Below, in pieces: positions 1-7,212 of a stretch of DNA of 18,228 nt. Under the pieces are notes generated by a model, which saw nothing but the letters and a program-made list of their open reading frames with translations, made no database searches and had not been told where the DNA came from. Origin of the DNA: an uncultured Kiritimatiellota bacterium (GTDB lineage Bacteria > Verrucomicrobiota > Kiritimatiellia > RFP12 > UBA1067); contig CAKUGW010000059.1 of the NCBI GenBank assembly GCA_934654805.1, positions 1 to 18,228 on the forward strand, read 5' to 3'. A program made the translations under genes and the position numbers. Position 1 is the stretch's first letter, and each line of letters opens with the position of its first letter.

Positions 1-72
1 GGAAATCCGCACGTCCGGTTTGATGAGGGGGAAGTCGCATCGGCGAAGCCGAGGCGTGGGTCTCTACTCTAC
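1..72 (+). mobile_element. 3' end of a group II intron (domain V remnant plus domain VI)
   Basis: The window opens inside a group II intron. Bases 1-21 match the 3' half of domain V: a GAAA tetraloop, then CCGCAC and GTCCGGTTT, the strand that closes the domain V stem. The 5' half lies outside the window. Domain VI follows, with a TCGGC/GCCGA hairpin closed by GAA around 39-51. The 3' end, TCTCTACTCTAC at 61-72, is typical of bacterial introns that encode a reverse transcriptase. A66 is the likely branch-point adenosine. The 3' exon would start at 73, immediately before the ribosome binding site of the next gene. The maturase/reverse transcriptase gene is not visible. Recognition is by motif only, with no folding or database search. 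Confidence 0.82.
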
Positions 73-80
73 AAGGAGAA

Positions 81-84
81 GGAG
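81..84 (+). promoter_or_regulatory. Ribosome binding site of the ExbD-like gene
   Basis: GGAG lies 8 bases before the GTG at 93, with a further AAGGAG at 73-78 just after the intron boundary. It supports the GTG start over any upstream start inside the intron. Confidence 0.6.
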
Positions 85-92
85 CGGACGAA

Positions 93-575
93 GTGAGCCC
101 CTGGGGATGGTCGCCCGAGCGTTCGCTCGGCATCTGGCGGCACGGCTCGGTCTGGCTGCGGCCGATCGCCGCGGCCCTCCCGTACCTGACCGTGGGGCTT
201 CTGCTGCTGCACCTCCGGTTCGTGTCCGGGGCCCTGACGACGGTCGAGGGCACGCTCTTCGACCTGCCGGACGCCGTGCCGACGGACGCCGTTCCCGCCG
301 AATCGCCGGTCGCGCTGATGATGCCGATGCCGCGCGAGACGCTTGTCTTCTTCGACGACACGCGCTACCTGATGGGCGAGGAGACCTCGCGGCGCGCGCT
401 GGGCGAGCAGCTGGCGAACCGCTTCGCCCGCCGCGCGGAGAAGACCCTGCTTGTCCTGGCTGACAGGCGCGTCGCCGGGGGCGAGCTGATGCGCCTCGCG
501 GCGCTCGCGAAGGCGAACGGCGTCGCGCGCATTCTCTTTGCGGACAAGCGGACGGGCACGGGAGCGGACGAGTGA
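93..575 (+). CDS. ExbD/TolR-like biopolymer transport protein
   Basis: A 160-residue protein with the ExbD/TolR plan: a short cytoplasmic N-terminus, one membrane segment at about residues 20-45, and a small periplasmic domain. The C-terminal part (LVLADRRVAGGEL, then LAALAKANGVARILFADK) matches the ExbD pattern of a strand containing xADRxVxxG followed by a helix and a final strand. ExbD partners ExbB in a proton-driven motor that energises TonB or Tol systems in the inner membrane. The usual membrane Asp (P-L-I-D-V) is replaced here by P-Y-L-T-V, so this copy may not conduct protons itself. PVC genomes often encode two ExbD-like proteins, so a canonical partner and ExbB may lie upstream of the intron. 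The GTG start is chosen for its ribosome binding site. The gene overlaps the next by 4 bases. Confidence 0.65.
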   Translation: MSPWGWSPERSLGIWRHGSVWLRPIAAALPYLTVGLLLLHLRFVSGALTTVEGTLFDLPDAVPTDAVPAESPVALMMPMPRETLVFFDDTRYLMGEETSRRALGEQLANRFARRAEKTLLVLADRRVAGGELMRLAALAKANGVARILFADKRTGTGADE

Positions 576-1018
576 AGGACGTGCGGCGCGAGTTCCTGTC
601 CCTCCTGACGGCGCTGTCACTGCCAATTGCCGTCTTCCTCGTCCTGCCCTATTCGTCCCTTTGGTTCGCGCCGGCTGACGCGCCGGACGCGCCGGCGCCG
701 TTTGCGGCATTCGTCGGCTTGACGCCGGAGCAGGAGGCCCAGGCGATGCGCTGGGCGAAATCCGGCGGACAGGGCGAGTCGGCGGGGCTCGCGTTCCGCC
801 CGGCCGACCTCATCCTGAGCGCACTGCCGGACGACGCGCCGCCGCCGATTGTCCGGCTTTCGGACCGCGCGCGTCCGCCCGCGCCGGCGCGCGTCGGCTT
901 TCGTCCGACGCCCTACCTGCCGACGTGCGCCGCGTCGGCGCCAGCGGTCATCCCGGCGGAGCGGGACGCGCCGCCGGGCGGCTTTACGAAAGAAGAGCTG
1001 CTGAAGCTCGACGATTAG
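572..1018 (+). CDS. Unrecognised membrane-anchored, proline-rich protein
   Basis: A 148-residue protein that I do not recognise. It starts at a GTG overlapping the stop of the ExbD-like gene (GTGA), with GGAG 7 bases upstream, so translation is probably coupled. One hydrophobic segment lies at about residues 10-31 (LLTALSLPIAVFLVLPY), followed by an Ala/Pro-rich region with PPAPAR and a C-terminus GGFTKEELLKLDD. The form, an N-terminal anchor plus a Pro-rich periplasmic stretch, and the position after an ExbD-like gene would suit an accessory or TonB-like component of an ExbB/ExbD system. No TonB C-terminal domain is visible, so the role is inference only. Confidence 0.6.
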   Translation: MKDVRREFLSLLTALSLPIAVFLVLPYSSLWFAPADAPDAPAPFAAFVGLTPEQEAQAMRWAKSGGQGESAGLAFRPADLILSALPDDAPPPIVRLSDRARPPAPARVGFRPTPYLPTCAASAPAVIPAERDAPPGGFTKEELLKLDD

Positions 1019-1046
1019 GACAAAAGACAGACGACAAGGGACTAAA
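1019..1046 (+). repeat. Heptanucleotide repeat array (4 units) between genes
   Basis: Directly after the stop codon come four 7-bp units, each beginning GAC: GACAAAA, GACAGAC, GACAAGG and GACTAAA. The pattern decays into purine-rich sequence that includes the pyrE ribosome binding site. The same GAC-N4 pattern, read on the coding strand, occurs inside gltB at 11811-11859. Confidence 0.7.
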
Positions 1047-1067
1047 CGGAAGAAAGGAAACACAGAC

Positions 1068-1679
1068 ATGACGCAGAAACAGGTTCTTCAGGCATTCAAG
1101 GACACGGGCGCGCTCCTGGAGGGGCACTTCGAGCTCCGCTCCAAGCTGCACTCCAACCGCTACTTCCAGTGCGCGAACGTGTTGCGCTATCCGCGCATCG
1201 CCGAAAAGCTCTGCCGCGAAGTGACGCGGCAGGCCGTCAGGAGCGGCAAGCTCGGCCAGCGGATCGACGGCGTGATCTCGCCGGCCGTCGGCGGCATCCT
1301 CGTCGGGCACGAGGTCGCGCGCGAGCTGAACGTGAAGTGCGTCTTCGCCGAGAAGGTGCCGGGCGAGGGCGTGGACGCGACGGGCAAGCCGAACACGGTT
1401 CTGGCGATGCGCCGCTTCGCGCTCAGGAAGGGCGAGCGCTACGTCGTCGCGGAGGACGTCGTCACGAAAGGCGGCCGCGTGCAGGAGACGATCGACCTCG
1501 TGAAGGCCGCCGGCGCGAAGGTCGCGGGCGTCATCCTGCTCGTGGACCGTTCGGGCGGCAAGGTCAAGTTCGGCCGCATCCCGATGTTCTCGCTCATGCA
1601 GATGACGCCCGAGACGTGGACGGCCGAGACGTGCCCGATGTGCAGGGCCGGCTCGAAGCCCGTCCACCCCGGTTCGTGA
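1068..1679 (+). CDS. pyrE: Orotate phosphoribosyltransferase
   Basis: A 203-residue enzyme of pyrimidine biosynthesis that joins orotate to PRPP to give orotidine 5'-phosphate and pyrophosphate, in the cytoplasm. The PRPP-binding signature is at about residues 125-138 (YVVAEDVVTKGG, with E129-D130; the family has VVEDVxTTGxS). The GVISPAVGGILVGHEVA stretch at about 68-84 is the conserved strand and loop before it. The C-terminus CPMCRAGSKPVHPGS is typical of the subgroup that ends in CPLCxxGxPxxKPGS. AAAGGA, 9 bases upstream of the ATG, is the ribosome binding site. It is 49 bases downstream of the membrane-protein pair. No other pyrimidine gene is adjacent. A lone pyrE is common. Confidence 0.95.
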   Translation: MTQKQVLQAFKDTGALLEGHFELRSKLHSNRYFQCANVLRYPRIAEKLCREVTRQAVRSGKLGQRIDGVISPAVGGILVGHEVARELNVKCVFAEKVPGEGVDATGKPNTVLAMRRFALRKGERYVVAEDVVTKGGRVQETIDLVKAAGAKVAGVILLVDRSGGKVKFGRIPMFSLMQMTPETWTAETCPMCRAGSKPVHPGS

Positions 1680-1737
1680 ACGTGACCGAATCGCCGCGCG
1701 CGTGCCTGGGGTCTCCTGCGCCAATTCGACCGAAATG

Positions 1738-1746
1738 TGATATAAT
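1738..1746 (+). promoter_or_regulatory. Extended -10 promoter of the carboxyltransferase gene
   Basis: TGATATAAT is an exact TGnTATAAT extended -10 element. No good -35 box is seen 16-18 bases upstream, as is common for extended -10 promoters. The ATG at 1756 begins 9 bases after the hexamer, so transcription should start within a few bases of it. No Shine-Dalgarno sequence fits between, which implies a leaderless or nearly leaderless mRNA. Confidence 0.7.
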
Positions 1747-1755
1747 AGGCGACAA

Positions 1756-3447
1756 ATGAAAACGAAGACGAAGAATCTCATCCGCATCACCGACACGACG
1801 CTCCGCGACGCGCACCAGTCCCTCTGGGCGACGCGGATGCGGACGGACGACATCCTGAAGATCGCCGAGACGATGGACAATGCGGGCTTCTACTCGCTCG
1901 AGTGCTGGGGCGGCGCGACGTTCGACGTCTGCATGCGCTTCCTGCGCGAGAACCCGTGGCAGCGGCTTCGCGAGATCAAGAAGGTCTGCAGGAAGACGCC
2001 GCTCCAGATGCTCCTCCGGGGCCAGAACGTCCTCGGCTACAAGCACTACCCGGACGACGTCGTCGAGCGCTTCGTCGCGCTCGCGTGCGAGAACGGGATG
2101 GACATCTTCCGCGTCTTCGACGCGCTGAACGACCCGCGCAACCTGGAGACGGCGATCCGCAGCGTGAAGAAGTACGGCGGGCACGCGCAGGGCACGATCT
2201 GCTACACGACGTCGCCCGTCCACACAGTCGCGGCCTACGTGAAGCTCGCCCGGCAGCAGGCGGCGATGGGCGTCGACTCGCTCGCGATCAAGGACATGGC
2301 CGGCATCCTCACGCCGGGCGCGGCGCGCGAGCTCGTCGGCGCGCTGAAGAAGGCGCTGCCGGAGATGCCGATCCAGGTGCATTCGCACATGACGAGCGGC
2401 ATGGCCGCCGCGATGTACCTCGCCGCCGCCGAGGCGGGCGCAGGCTGCTTCGACTGCGCGATCTCCACGCTCTCGTCGTTCTCGTCCCAGCCGCCGACGG
2501 AGTCGATCGTCTCGATCCTCGAGTCGGTGGGCTTCGACTGCGGCCTCGACCGCGCGGCCCTGACGAAGATCAACGCCTATTTCAAGGAGCTGAAGAAGAA
2601 GCGCCAGCCGGCAAGCTCGGCGAAGGTCGAGGCCGTCGACGCGGGCGTGCTCGTGCACGCGATCCCCGGCGGCATGATCTCGAACCTCCGCTCCCAGCTC
2701 GCCCAGCAGGACGCGCTGGACCGCCTCGACGAGGTGCTGGCGGAGCTGCCGAAGACGCGCGCCGACCTCGGCTACCCGCCGCTCGTCACGCCGACCTCGC
2801 AGATCGTCGGCGTCCAGTCGGTGCTGAACGTCCTCTCCGGCAAGCGGTACTCGATGGTGACGGACGAGACGAGGCGCTACGCGGCGGGCTACTACGGCGC
2901 GACGCCGGCGCCGATCGACCCGAAGCTCCAGAAGCGGCTGATCGGCAAGCTGAAGCCCATCACGTGCCGGCCGGCCGACCTGCTGAAGCCGGGCCTCGTC
3001 GCGGCGGCGGACGCGCTGCCGCCGAACACGATCCAGGCGGAGGAGGACATCCTCTCCTACGCGCTCTTCCCGGAGGTCGCGCTCGGCTACTTCAAGTGGC
3101 GCAAGGAGGGCGGGCCGATCCCGGCGGACGAGGAGGAGAATGCGCGCGCGGCCGGGGCGACCGCCGCCGCGCCGCAGCCGAAGGGCGCCGCGCCGGCGGC
3201 GGCCGCCGCCGTGAAGGGCACGCCGGTCCTGGCGCCCCTGAACGGCACGTTCTACCGCAGCGACGCGCCGGGCAAGCCGCCGATGGCGGCGGACGGCGCG
3301 GCCGTGAAGCCCGGCGAGGCCGTCTGCGTCGTCGAGGCGATGAAGCTCTTCAATCCGATCAAGGCGCCGGCGGCCGGGAAGATCACCTTCCTCGTCGAGC
3401 ACGGCAAGGCCGTCCAGAAGGGACAGGCCCTCGCGACGGTCGGCTGA
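1756..3447 (+). CDS. oadA: Biotin-dependent carboxyltransferase (oxaloacetate decarboxylase alpha / pyruvate carboxylase B type) with fused biotinyl domain
   Basis: A 563-residue protein. The N-terminal TIM-barrel carboxyltransferase has TDTTLRDAHQSL (residues 12-23, metal ligand D13), the lysine that becomes carbamylated in AIKDMAGILTP (K179), and H209/H211 in VHSHMTSG. An Ala/Pro-rich hinge at about 460-487 leads to a biotinyl domain with EAMK (biotin on K530). The family moves carboxyl groups between oxaloacetate or pyruvate and biotin. It acts in Na+-pumping oxaloacetate decarboxylase, two-subunit pyruvate carboxylase, or methylmalonyl-CoA transcarboxylase. No beta or gamma subunit and no biotin carboxylase is adjacent, so the complex cannot be named from this window. 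The biotinyl domain resembles AccB, with a thumb-like DAPGKPPMAADG insert, rather than the usual OadA domain. The start is forced, because the catalytic motif begins 12 residues later. Confidence 0.9.
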   Translation: MKTKTKNLIRITDTTLRDAHQSLWATRMRTDDILKIAETMDNAGFYSLECWGGATFDVCMRFLRENPWQRLREIKKVCRKTPLQMLLRGQNVLGYKHYPDDVVERFVALACENGMDIFRVFDALNDPRNLETAIRSVKKYGGHAQGTICYTTSPVHTVAAYVKLARQQAAMGVDSLAIKDMAGILTPGAARELVGALKKALPEMPIQVHSHMTSGMAAAMYLAAAEAGAGCFDCAISTLSSFSSQPPTESIVSILESVGFDCGLDRAALTKINAYFKELKKKRQPASSAKVEAVDAGVLVHAIPGGMISNLRSQLAQQDALDRLDEVLAELPKTRADLGYPPLVTPTSQIVGVQSVLNVLSGKRYSMVTDETRRYAAGYYGATPAPIDPKLQKRLIGKLKPITCRPADLLKPGLVAAADALPPNTIQAEEDILSYALFPEVALGYFKWRKEGGPIPADEEENARAAGATAAAPQPKGAAPAAAAAVKGTPVLAPLNGTFYRSDAPGKPPMAADGAAVKPGEAVCVVEAMKLFNPIKAPAAGKITFLVEHGKAVQKGQALATVG

Positions 3448-3475
3448 TCGGCGAAAGGGAAGGGAGGGCGACGTC

Positions 3476-4975
3476 ATGGCGACCGCGAAGAAGAACCCGA
3501 GAATCCTGATCGTCACGCCGGAGATCACGTATCTCCCCGAGGGCATGGGGAACCTCGCCGGCAAGATGTCGGCCAAGGCCGGCGGCATGGCGGACGTGTC
3601 CGCCTCGCTCGTGCAGGCGCTCTACGGCCTGGGGGCGGACGTCCACGTCGCCCTGCCGCACTACCGCCGCATGTTCCACGTCGAGACGGCGCAGCTCGTC
3701 GCGGACGAGCTGCGCAAGTACAAGAGCCACCTCTCCGACGAGCGCATCCACCTCGCCGAGGACCGCTGCTTCTACTACCGCGACACGGTGTACGACCGGG
3801 GCGACGGGAACGTGAAGCTCGCGCTCGCGTTCCAGCGCGAGGTGATCAACAACATCATCCCGCACGTCCAGCCCGACCTCATCCACTGCAACGACTGGAT
3901 GACGGGGCTCATCCCCGCCGCCGCGCGCCGGATGGGGATCCCCTGCCTTTTCACCGTCCACAACATCCACACGCAGAAGCTGAGCCTTGCGCGCGTGGAG
4001 GACGCGGGCATCGACGCGGCGGAGTTCTGGACGAACCTCTACTACGCCTACCCGCCGTACAACTACGAGGAGTCGCGCAACGGCAACCCGATCGACCTCC
4101 AGGCGTCCGGCTGCTTCGCCGCGCACTTCATCAACACCGTCTCGCCGACGTTCCTCACCGAGATCGTCAACGGCTGGCACGCGTTCATCCCCGACTCGAT
4201 CCGCAACGAGATCCGCAGCAAGTACTACGCGGGCTGCGCGGCGGGCATCCTGAACGCGCCGGACGCCTCGGACAACCCGGCGACCGACGACAAGATCCCG
4301 TTCAAGTACGGCCCGGCGGAGCATCGCGGCGCGAAGCGCCAGAACAAGCTCGCCCTCCAGCACGCGCTGGGGCTGGAGGAGAACGCCGACCGCGCGCTCT
4401 TCTTCTGGCCGAGCCGCCTCGACCCGGTGCAGAAGGGGCCGCAGCTCCTCACCGACATCACCTTCCGCTTCCTCGACAAGCACCCCGACGCGCAGATCGC
4501 GGTCATCGCGAACGGCCCCTACCAGCAGCCGTTCTGGGACATCCGCGCGTTCCACAAGATCGAGTCGCGCCTCGCCGTCCACAACTTCGACGGCCGCCTC
4601 TCGCAGCTCGGCTTCGCGGCGAGCGACTTCACGCTCATGCCGTCGCTGTTCGAGCCGTGCGGCCTGCCGCAGATGCAGGCGCCGATCTACGGCTCGCTCG
4701 CGGTCGCGCACAACACGGGCGGCCTGCACGACACCGTCGAGCCGCTGGACGTCGAGCGGTCGTGCGGCAACGGCTTCCGCTTCGACACCTACGACTCGAA
4801 CGGGCTCTTCTGGGCGATGGACCGGGCGATGGACTTCTTCCACCTGCCGGCGGACGTCCGCGAGCGCGAGATCGCGCGCATCATGACGGAATCGCTCGCC
4901 CGCTTCAACCACAAGGCCTGCGCGAAGGAATACATCCAGCTCTACGAGAAAATGCTCGACCGCCCGCTCGTCTGA
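3476..4975 (+). CDS. glgA: Glycogen (starch) synthase, GT5 family
   Basis: A 499-residue glycosyltransferase that extends alpha-1,4-glucan from ADP-glucose in the cytoplasm. The N-terminal sugar-nucleotide loop is AKAGGMADV (K34-A-G-G; family KxGGLxDV). It is preceded by a longer than usual segment with EGMGNLAGKMS. HCNDWMTGLIP and TVHNIHTQ match the acceptor-side motifs, and GILNAPDASDNPATD the hinge. The C-terminal domain has PSLFEPCGLPQMQAPIYG (E393) and NTGGLHDTV. A GGAGGG ribosome binding site precedes the ATG, and the gene follows the carboxyltransferase by 28 bases, probably in one transcript. The length is near the family norm of about 480. No other glycogen gene is in the window. Confidence 0.92.
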   Translation: MATAKKNPRILIVTPEITYLPEGMGNLAGKMSAKAGGMADVSASLVQALYGLGADVHVALPHYRRMFHVETAQLVADELRKYKSHLSDERIHLAEDRCFYYRDTVYDRGDGNVKLALAFQREVINNIIPHVQPDLIHCNDWMTGLIPAAARRMGIPCLFTVHNIHTQKLSLARVEDAGIDAAEFWTNLYYAYPPYNYEESRNGNPIDLQASGCFAAHFINTVSPTFLTEIVNGWHAFIPDSIRNEIRSKYYAGCAAGILNAPDASDNPATDDKIPFKYGPAEHRGAKRQNKLALQHALGLEENADRALFFWPSRLDPVQKGPQLLTDITFRFLDKHPDAQIAVIANGPYQQPFWDIRAFHKIESRLAVHNFDGRLSQLGFAASDFTLMPSLFEPCGLPQMQAPIYGSLAVAHNTGGLHDTVEPLDVERSCGNGFRFDTYDSNGLFWAMDRAMDFFHLPADVREREIARIMTESLARFNHKACAKEYIQLYEKMLDRPLV

Positions 4976-5029
4976 CGCGCGGCGGCAGGGGAAAAGACTC
5001 AAGGCCGAACGGCCGAACCGAAAAAGAAC

Positions 5030-5323
5030 ATGACAGCAGAAGAACTCCTGAACACGCTCACCCAGGCGCTCGTCGACACGAAGGCGCAGGACGTGAAGAC
5101 CTACGACGTGCGCGGCACGTCGGGCCTCACCGACTACTTCGTCGTCGCGACCGGCGCGGCCGCGCCGCACCTGAAGGCCCTCGTGAAGGCGCTCCCGAAG
5201 CCCTGCCGCATCTCGGGCGACCCCGAGTCCGGCTGGATCGTCGCCGACTACATCGACGTCGTCGTCCACGTCTTCTCGCCGGAGGCGCGCGCCTACTACG
5301 CGCTGGAGAAGCTTTGGGCGTAA
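5030..5323 (+). CDS. rsfS: Ribosome silencing factor RsfS (DUF143)
   Basis: A 97-residue protein. RsfS binds ribosomal protein L14 on the 50S subunit and blocks joining of the subunits, slowing translation on starvation. The family signature is clear: DVKTYDVRGTSGLTDYFVVATG near the N-terminus, then GWIVADYIDVVVHVFSPEARAYYALEKLW at the end. It is slightly short (family about 105-120). The missing residues fall in the middle, between HLKALVKAL and GWIVADY. The gene starts 54 bases after glgA with only a weak purine-rich binding site (GAAAAAG). Its 3' end overlaps the start of trmB. Confidence 0.9.
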   Translation: MTAEELLNTLTQALVDTKAQDVKTYDVRGTSGLTDYFVVATGAAAPHLKALVKALPKPCRISGDPESGWIVADYIDVVVHVFSPEARAYYALEKLWA

Positions 5324-5973
5324 TCCGCATCGACGATCCCTGCCGGCCGCTCGCCTTCGACCTGTCGCGTCCGCTGGAGATCGAGGTCGGCTGCGGCAAG
5401 GGGCAGTTCCTGACGCGGCGCGCGCAGGAGAACCCCGACTGCGACTTCCTCGGCATCGAGCGCATGCTGGAGCGCGTGCGCCTCTTCGACGGCAAGTGCC
5501 GGCGCGGGAAGATCGCGAACGCGAGCGTCCTCCGGCTGGAGGCGCTCTACACGTTCCACTATCTGCTGCCGGCGCATCACGCGCGCCGCGTCTACGTCTT
5601 CTTCCCCGACCCGTGGCCGAAGAAGAAGCACCATTCGCACCGCCTGTTCGGGCCGCTCTTCCGCGCCGCGCTCTGGAAGCGGCTCGCGATCGGCGGCAGG
5701 ATCGAGTTCGCGACGGATCATGCGGAATACTTCGCGGAGGTCTGCGCGGGGTTCGCCGAGGACGCGCGCTTTTTCCGCGTCGAGCCGATGCCGCGTCCGA
5801 AGGAGGTGTGGACGGAGTTCGAGACGATGTTCCGCGAGCAGGGGCTGCCGATCCACGCGGCGGCATGGGAGGCGGTCGCGTCAGACGACGCGCCGCTTGC
5901 GCCGCTGACGGTCCCGCCGGAGCTCGAGCCGCGCGAAGGCGTCTACCGCCGCGACTTCGGCGCGGTCGTCTGA
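5314..5973 (+). CDS. trmB: tRNA (guanine-N7-)-methyltransferase
   Basis: A 219-residue enzyme that methylates N7 of G46 in tRNA using S-adenosylmethionine. The SAM-binding loop is EIEVGCGKGQFL (G26-C27-G28-K29-G30). The TrmB signature VYVFFPDPWPKKKHHSHRL is complete, and TDHAEYF and the late TEFETMFREQGLPIH match the family. The frame has no ATG or GTG before the SAM motif, so I start it at the TTG at 5314. That codon overlaps the last 10 bases of rsfS and has GGAG 5 bases upstream, which suggests translational coupling. Length is normal. Confidence 0.9.
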   Translation: MGVIRIDDPCRPLAFDLSRPLEIEVGCGKGQFLTRRAQENPDCDFLGIERMLERVRLFDGKCRRGKIANASVLRLEALYTFHYLLPAHHARRVYVFFPDPWPKKKHHSHRLFGPLFRAALWKRLAIGGRIEFATDHAEYFAEVCAGFAEDARFFRVEPMPRPKEVWTEFETMFREQGLPIHAAAWEAVASDDAPLAPLTVPPELEPREGVYRRDFGAVV

Positions 5974-5992
5974 GGCTGTCGCGCCGTTTCCC

Positions 5993-7204
5993 ATGAAGGT
6001 CTGCTTCGAGACGTTCGGCTGCCGCCTCAACAAGGCCGAGGCGCTTGAGATGGAGGCCGACTATCTCGCCAAGGGCTGGGAGCGGACCGAAAGCCATGCG
6101 GAGGCCGACCTTTTCGTCGTGCGCGGCTGCAGCGTGACGGCTCGTGCCCAGCGCGACTGCGAGAAGCTGATCGATCACCTGAAACGCCGCTATCCGCGTA
6201 CCCCGCTGCGCGTCTGCGGCTGCCTCTCGCTCAAGTCATCCGTCCCCGTTCCCCGTTCCCCGTTTCCCGTTTCATCTTCCCCGGTCCCGGCTCCCGAATT
6301 CCCCATCCCGACGCGCACGGCCCGCGCGTACCTGAAGGTGCAGGACGGCTGTTCGGGACGCTGCACGTTCTGCATCGTGCCGAAGTTTCGCGGCCCATCC
6401 GCTTCCCGTCCGTTTGCCGAGGCCGTGGCGCGTGCGCGGCGCTTTGTCGATGCCGGATACCGGGAGATCGTCCTGACAGGATGCAACCTTTCGCTCTACG
6501 CCTCCGAGGGGAAGCGCCTGCCGGAGCTTCTGTCCGCGCTGGCCGCCGTCTCGCCCGACTGCCGCATCCGGCTCGGCTCGCTCGAACCCGGAGCCTGTGC
6601 GCGCGAGACCGTGCAGGCGATGGCCGAATCGGCGAATGTCTGCCGCTTTCTCCACATTCCCGTGCAGTCGGGGTCGAACCGCATCCTCGCGGCGATGAAG
6701 CGTCCGTACCTCGTGCGGGATGTCGAGGCGCTCGTCTCGACGGCGACGCGGCTGCTGCCGAACCTTGGCCTTGGCTGTGACGTGATGACGGGCTTCCCGG
6801 ACGAGTCGGACTTTGACTTTTCCGCGACGGAAGGGCTGCTGCGCCGTCTGCCGTTCAACCGTGCGCACGTCTTTCCCTATTCGGAGCGTCCGGGCACGTT
6901 GGCGGCTGGATTCGGCGGCGCCTTGCCGAAAGCGGTGCGTTCGGCACGTGCGCATCGTCTCGCGGAGCTGATGCGGCGAAGCCGCGAGCAGTACGCCCGG
7001 CGGTTCCTGGGGCAGGAGGTCGAGATCGTCGTCGAGCGAGAGTCGCAGACCGAGGGCTGGACGGGCGAGTACCTTCGCTGCAGGACCGTCTCGCCGGTGC
7101 CGCGCAAGGCGCGCGCCCGGATCTTCGTCACGCGCGTCCACGGCGATGCGACCCTGGAAGGCCGCCTTGTGGGCAGTCGCGAAGGCGGCGCGAACGTGGT
7201 ATAA
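5993..7204 (+). CDS. mtaB: tRNA t6A37 methylthiotransferase MtaB (radical SAM)
   Basis: A 403-residue protein of the MiaB/MtaB family, which adds a methylthio group to t6A37 of tRNA. It has the N-terminal UPF0004 start FETFGCRLNKAEA (C10), RGCSVT, and the radical SAM cluster motif C120-SGR-C124-TF-C127. IPVQSGSNRIL, DVMTGFPDES and FPYSERPGT follow, then a C-terminal TRAM-like domain. It is short (family about 430-440). The stretch between VCGCLSL (about residue 78) and ARAYLKVQDG (about 110) is replaced by a low-complexity Pro/Ser/Val linker encoded by a heptanucleotide repeat. The rest of the second half of the UPF0004 domain seems to be lost. No clear ribosome binding site precedes the ATG, 19 bases after trmB. 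The stop codon lies inside the promoter of the next gene. Confidence 0.88.
   Translation: MKVCFETFGCRLNKAEALEMEADYLAKGWERTESHAEADLFVVRGCSVTARAQRDCEKLIDHLKRRYPRTPLRVCGCLSLKSSVPVPRSPFPVSSSPVPAPEFPIPTRTARAYLKVQDGCSGRCTFCIVPKFRGPSASRPFAEAVARARRFVDAGYREIVLTGCNLSLYASEGKRLPELLSALAAVSPDCRIRLGSLEPGACARETVQAMAESANVCRFLHIPVQSGSNRILAAMKRPYLVRDVEALVSTATRLLPNLGLGCDVMTGFPDESDFDFSATEGLLRRLPFNRAHVFPYSERPGTLAAGFGGALPKAVRSARAHRLAELMRRSREQYARRFLGQEVEIVVERESQTEGWTGEYLRCRTVSPVPRKARARIFVTRVHGDATLEGRLVGSREGGANVV
6241..6310 (+). repeat. Heptanucleotide repeat array (about 10 units) inside mtaB
   Basis: Seventy bases divide into ten 7-bp units, most with TCCC at the same place: CGTCCCC, GTTCCCC (twice), GTTTCCC, GTTTCAT, CTTCCCC, GGTCCCG, GCTCCCG, AATTCCC and CATCCCG. 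It encodes the Pro/Val/Ser-rich stretch at about residues 83-106 of MtaB and keeps the frame open. Confidence 0.8.
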
Positions 7205-7205
7205 T
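7197..7205 (+). promoter_or_regulatory. Extended -10 promoter of aroKB, overlapping the mtaB stop
   Basis: TGGTATAAT fits TGnTATAAT exactly. The mtaB stop codon TAA (7202-7204) is part of the hexamer. The aroKB ATG at 7213 begins 7 bases after the hexamer, so the transcript probably starts at or next to the ATG. No Shine-Dalgarno sequence is possible. Confidence 0.7.
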
Positions 7206-7212
7206 ACGCGCC

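Noticed and set aside
20..463. Open frame starting inside the group II intron
   Set aside because: It lies in another frame of the intron tail and the ExbD-like gene, with an Arg/Ala-rich translation. The frame starting at 93 has a ribosome binding site and family motifs.
1594..3588. Long reverse-strand open frame over pyrE and the carboxyltransferase gene
   Set aside because: It is an Arg/Ala/Asp-rich translation typical of the antisense frame of a high-GC gene, with no recognisable motif. The + strand genes are certain.
4990..5029. Another heptad array ahead of rsfS (GGCCGAAC repeated)
   Set aside because: The two copies are spaced by 8 bases, not 7, and there are only two units.
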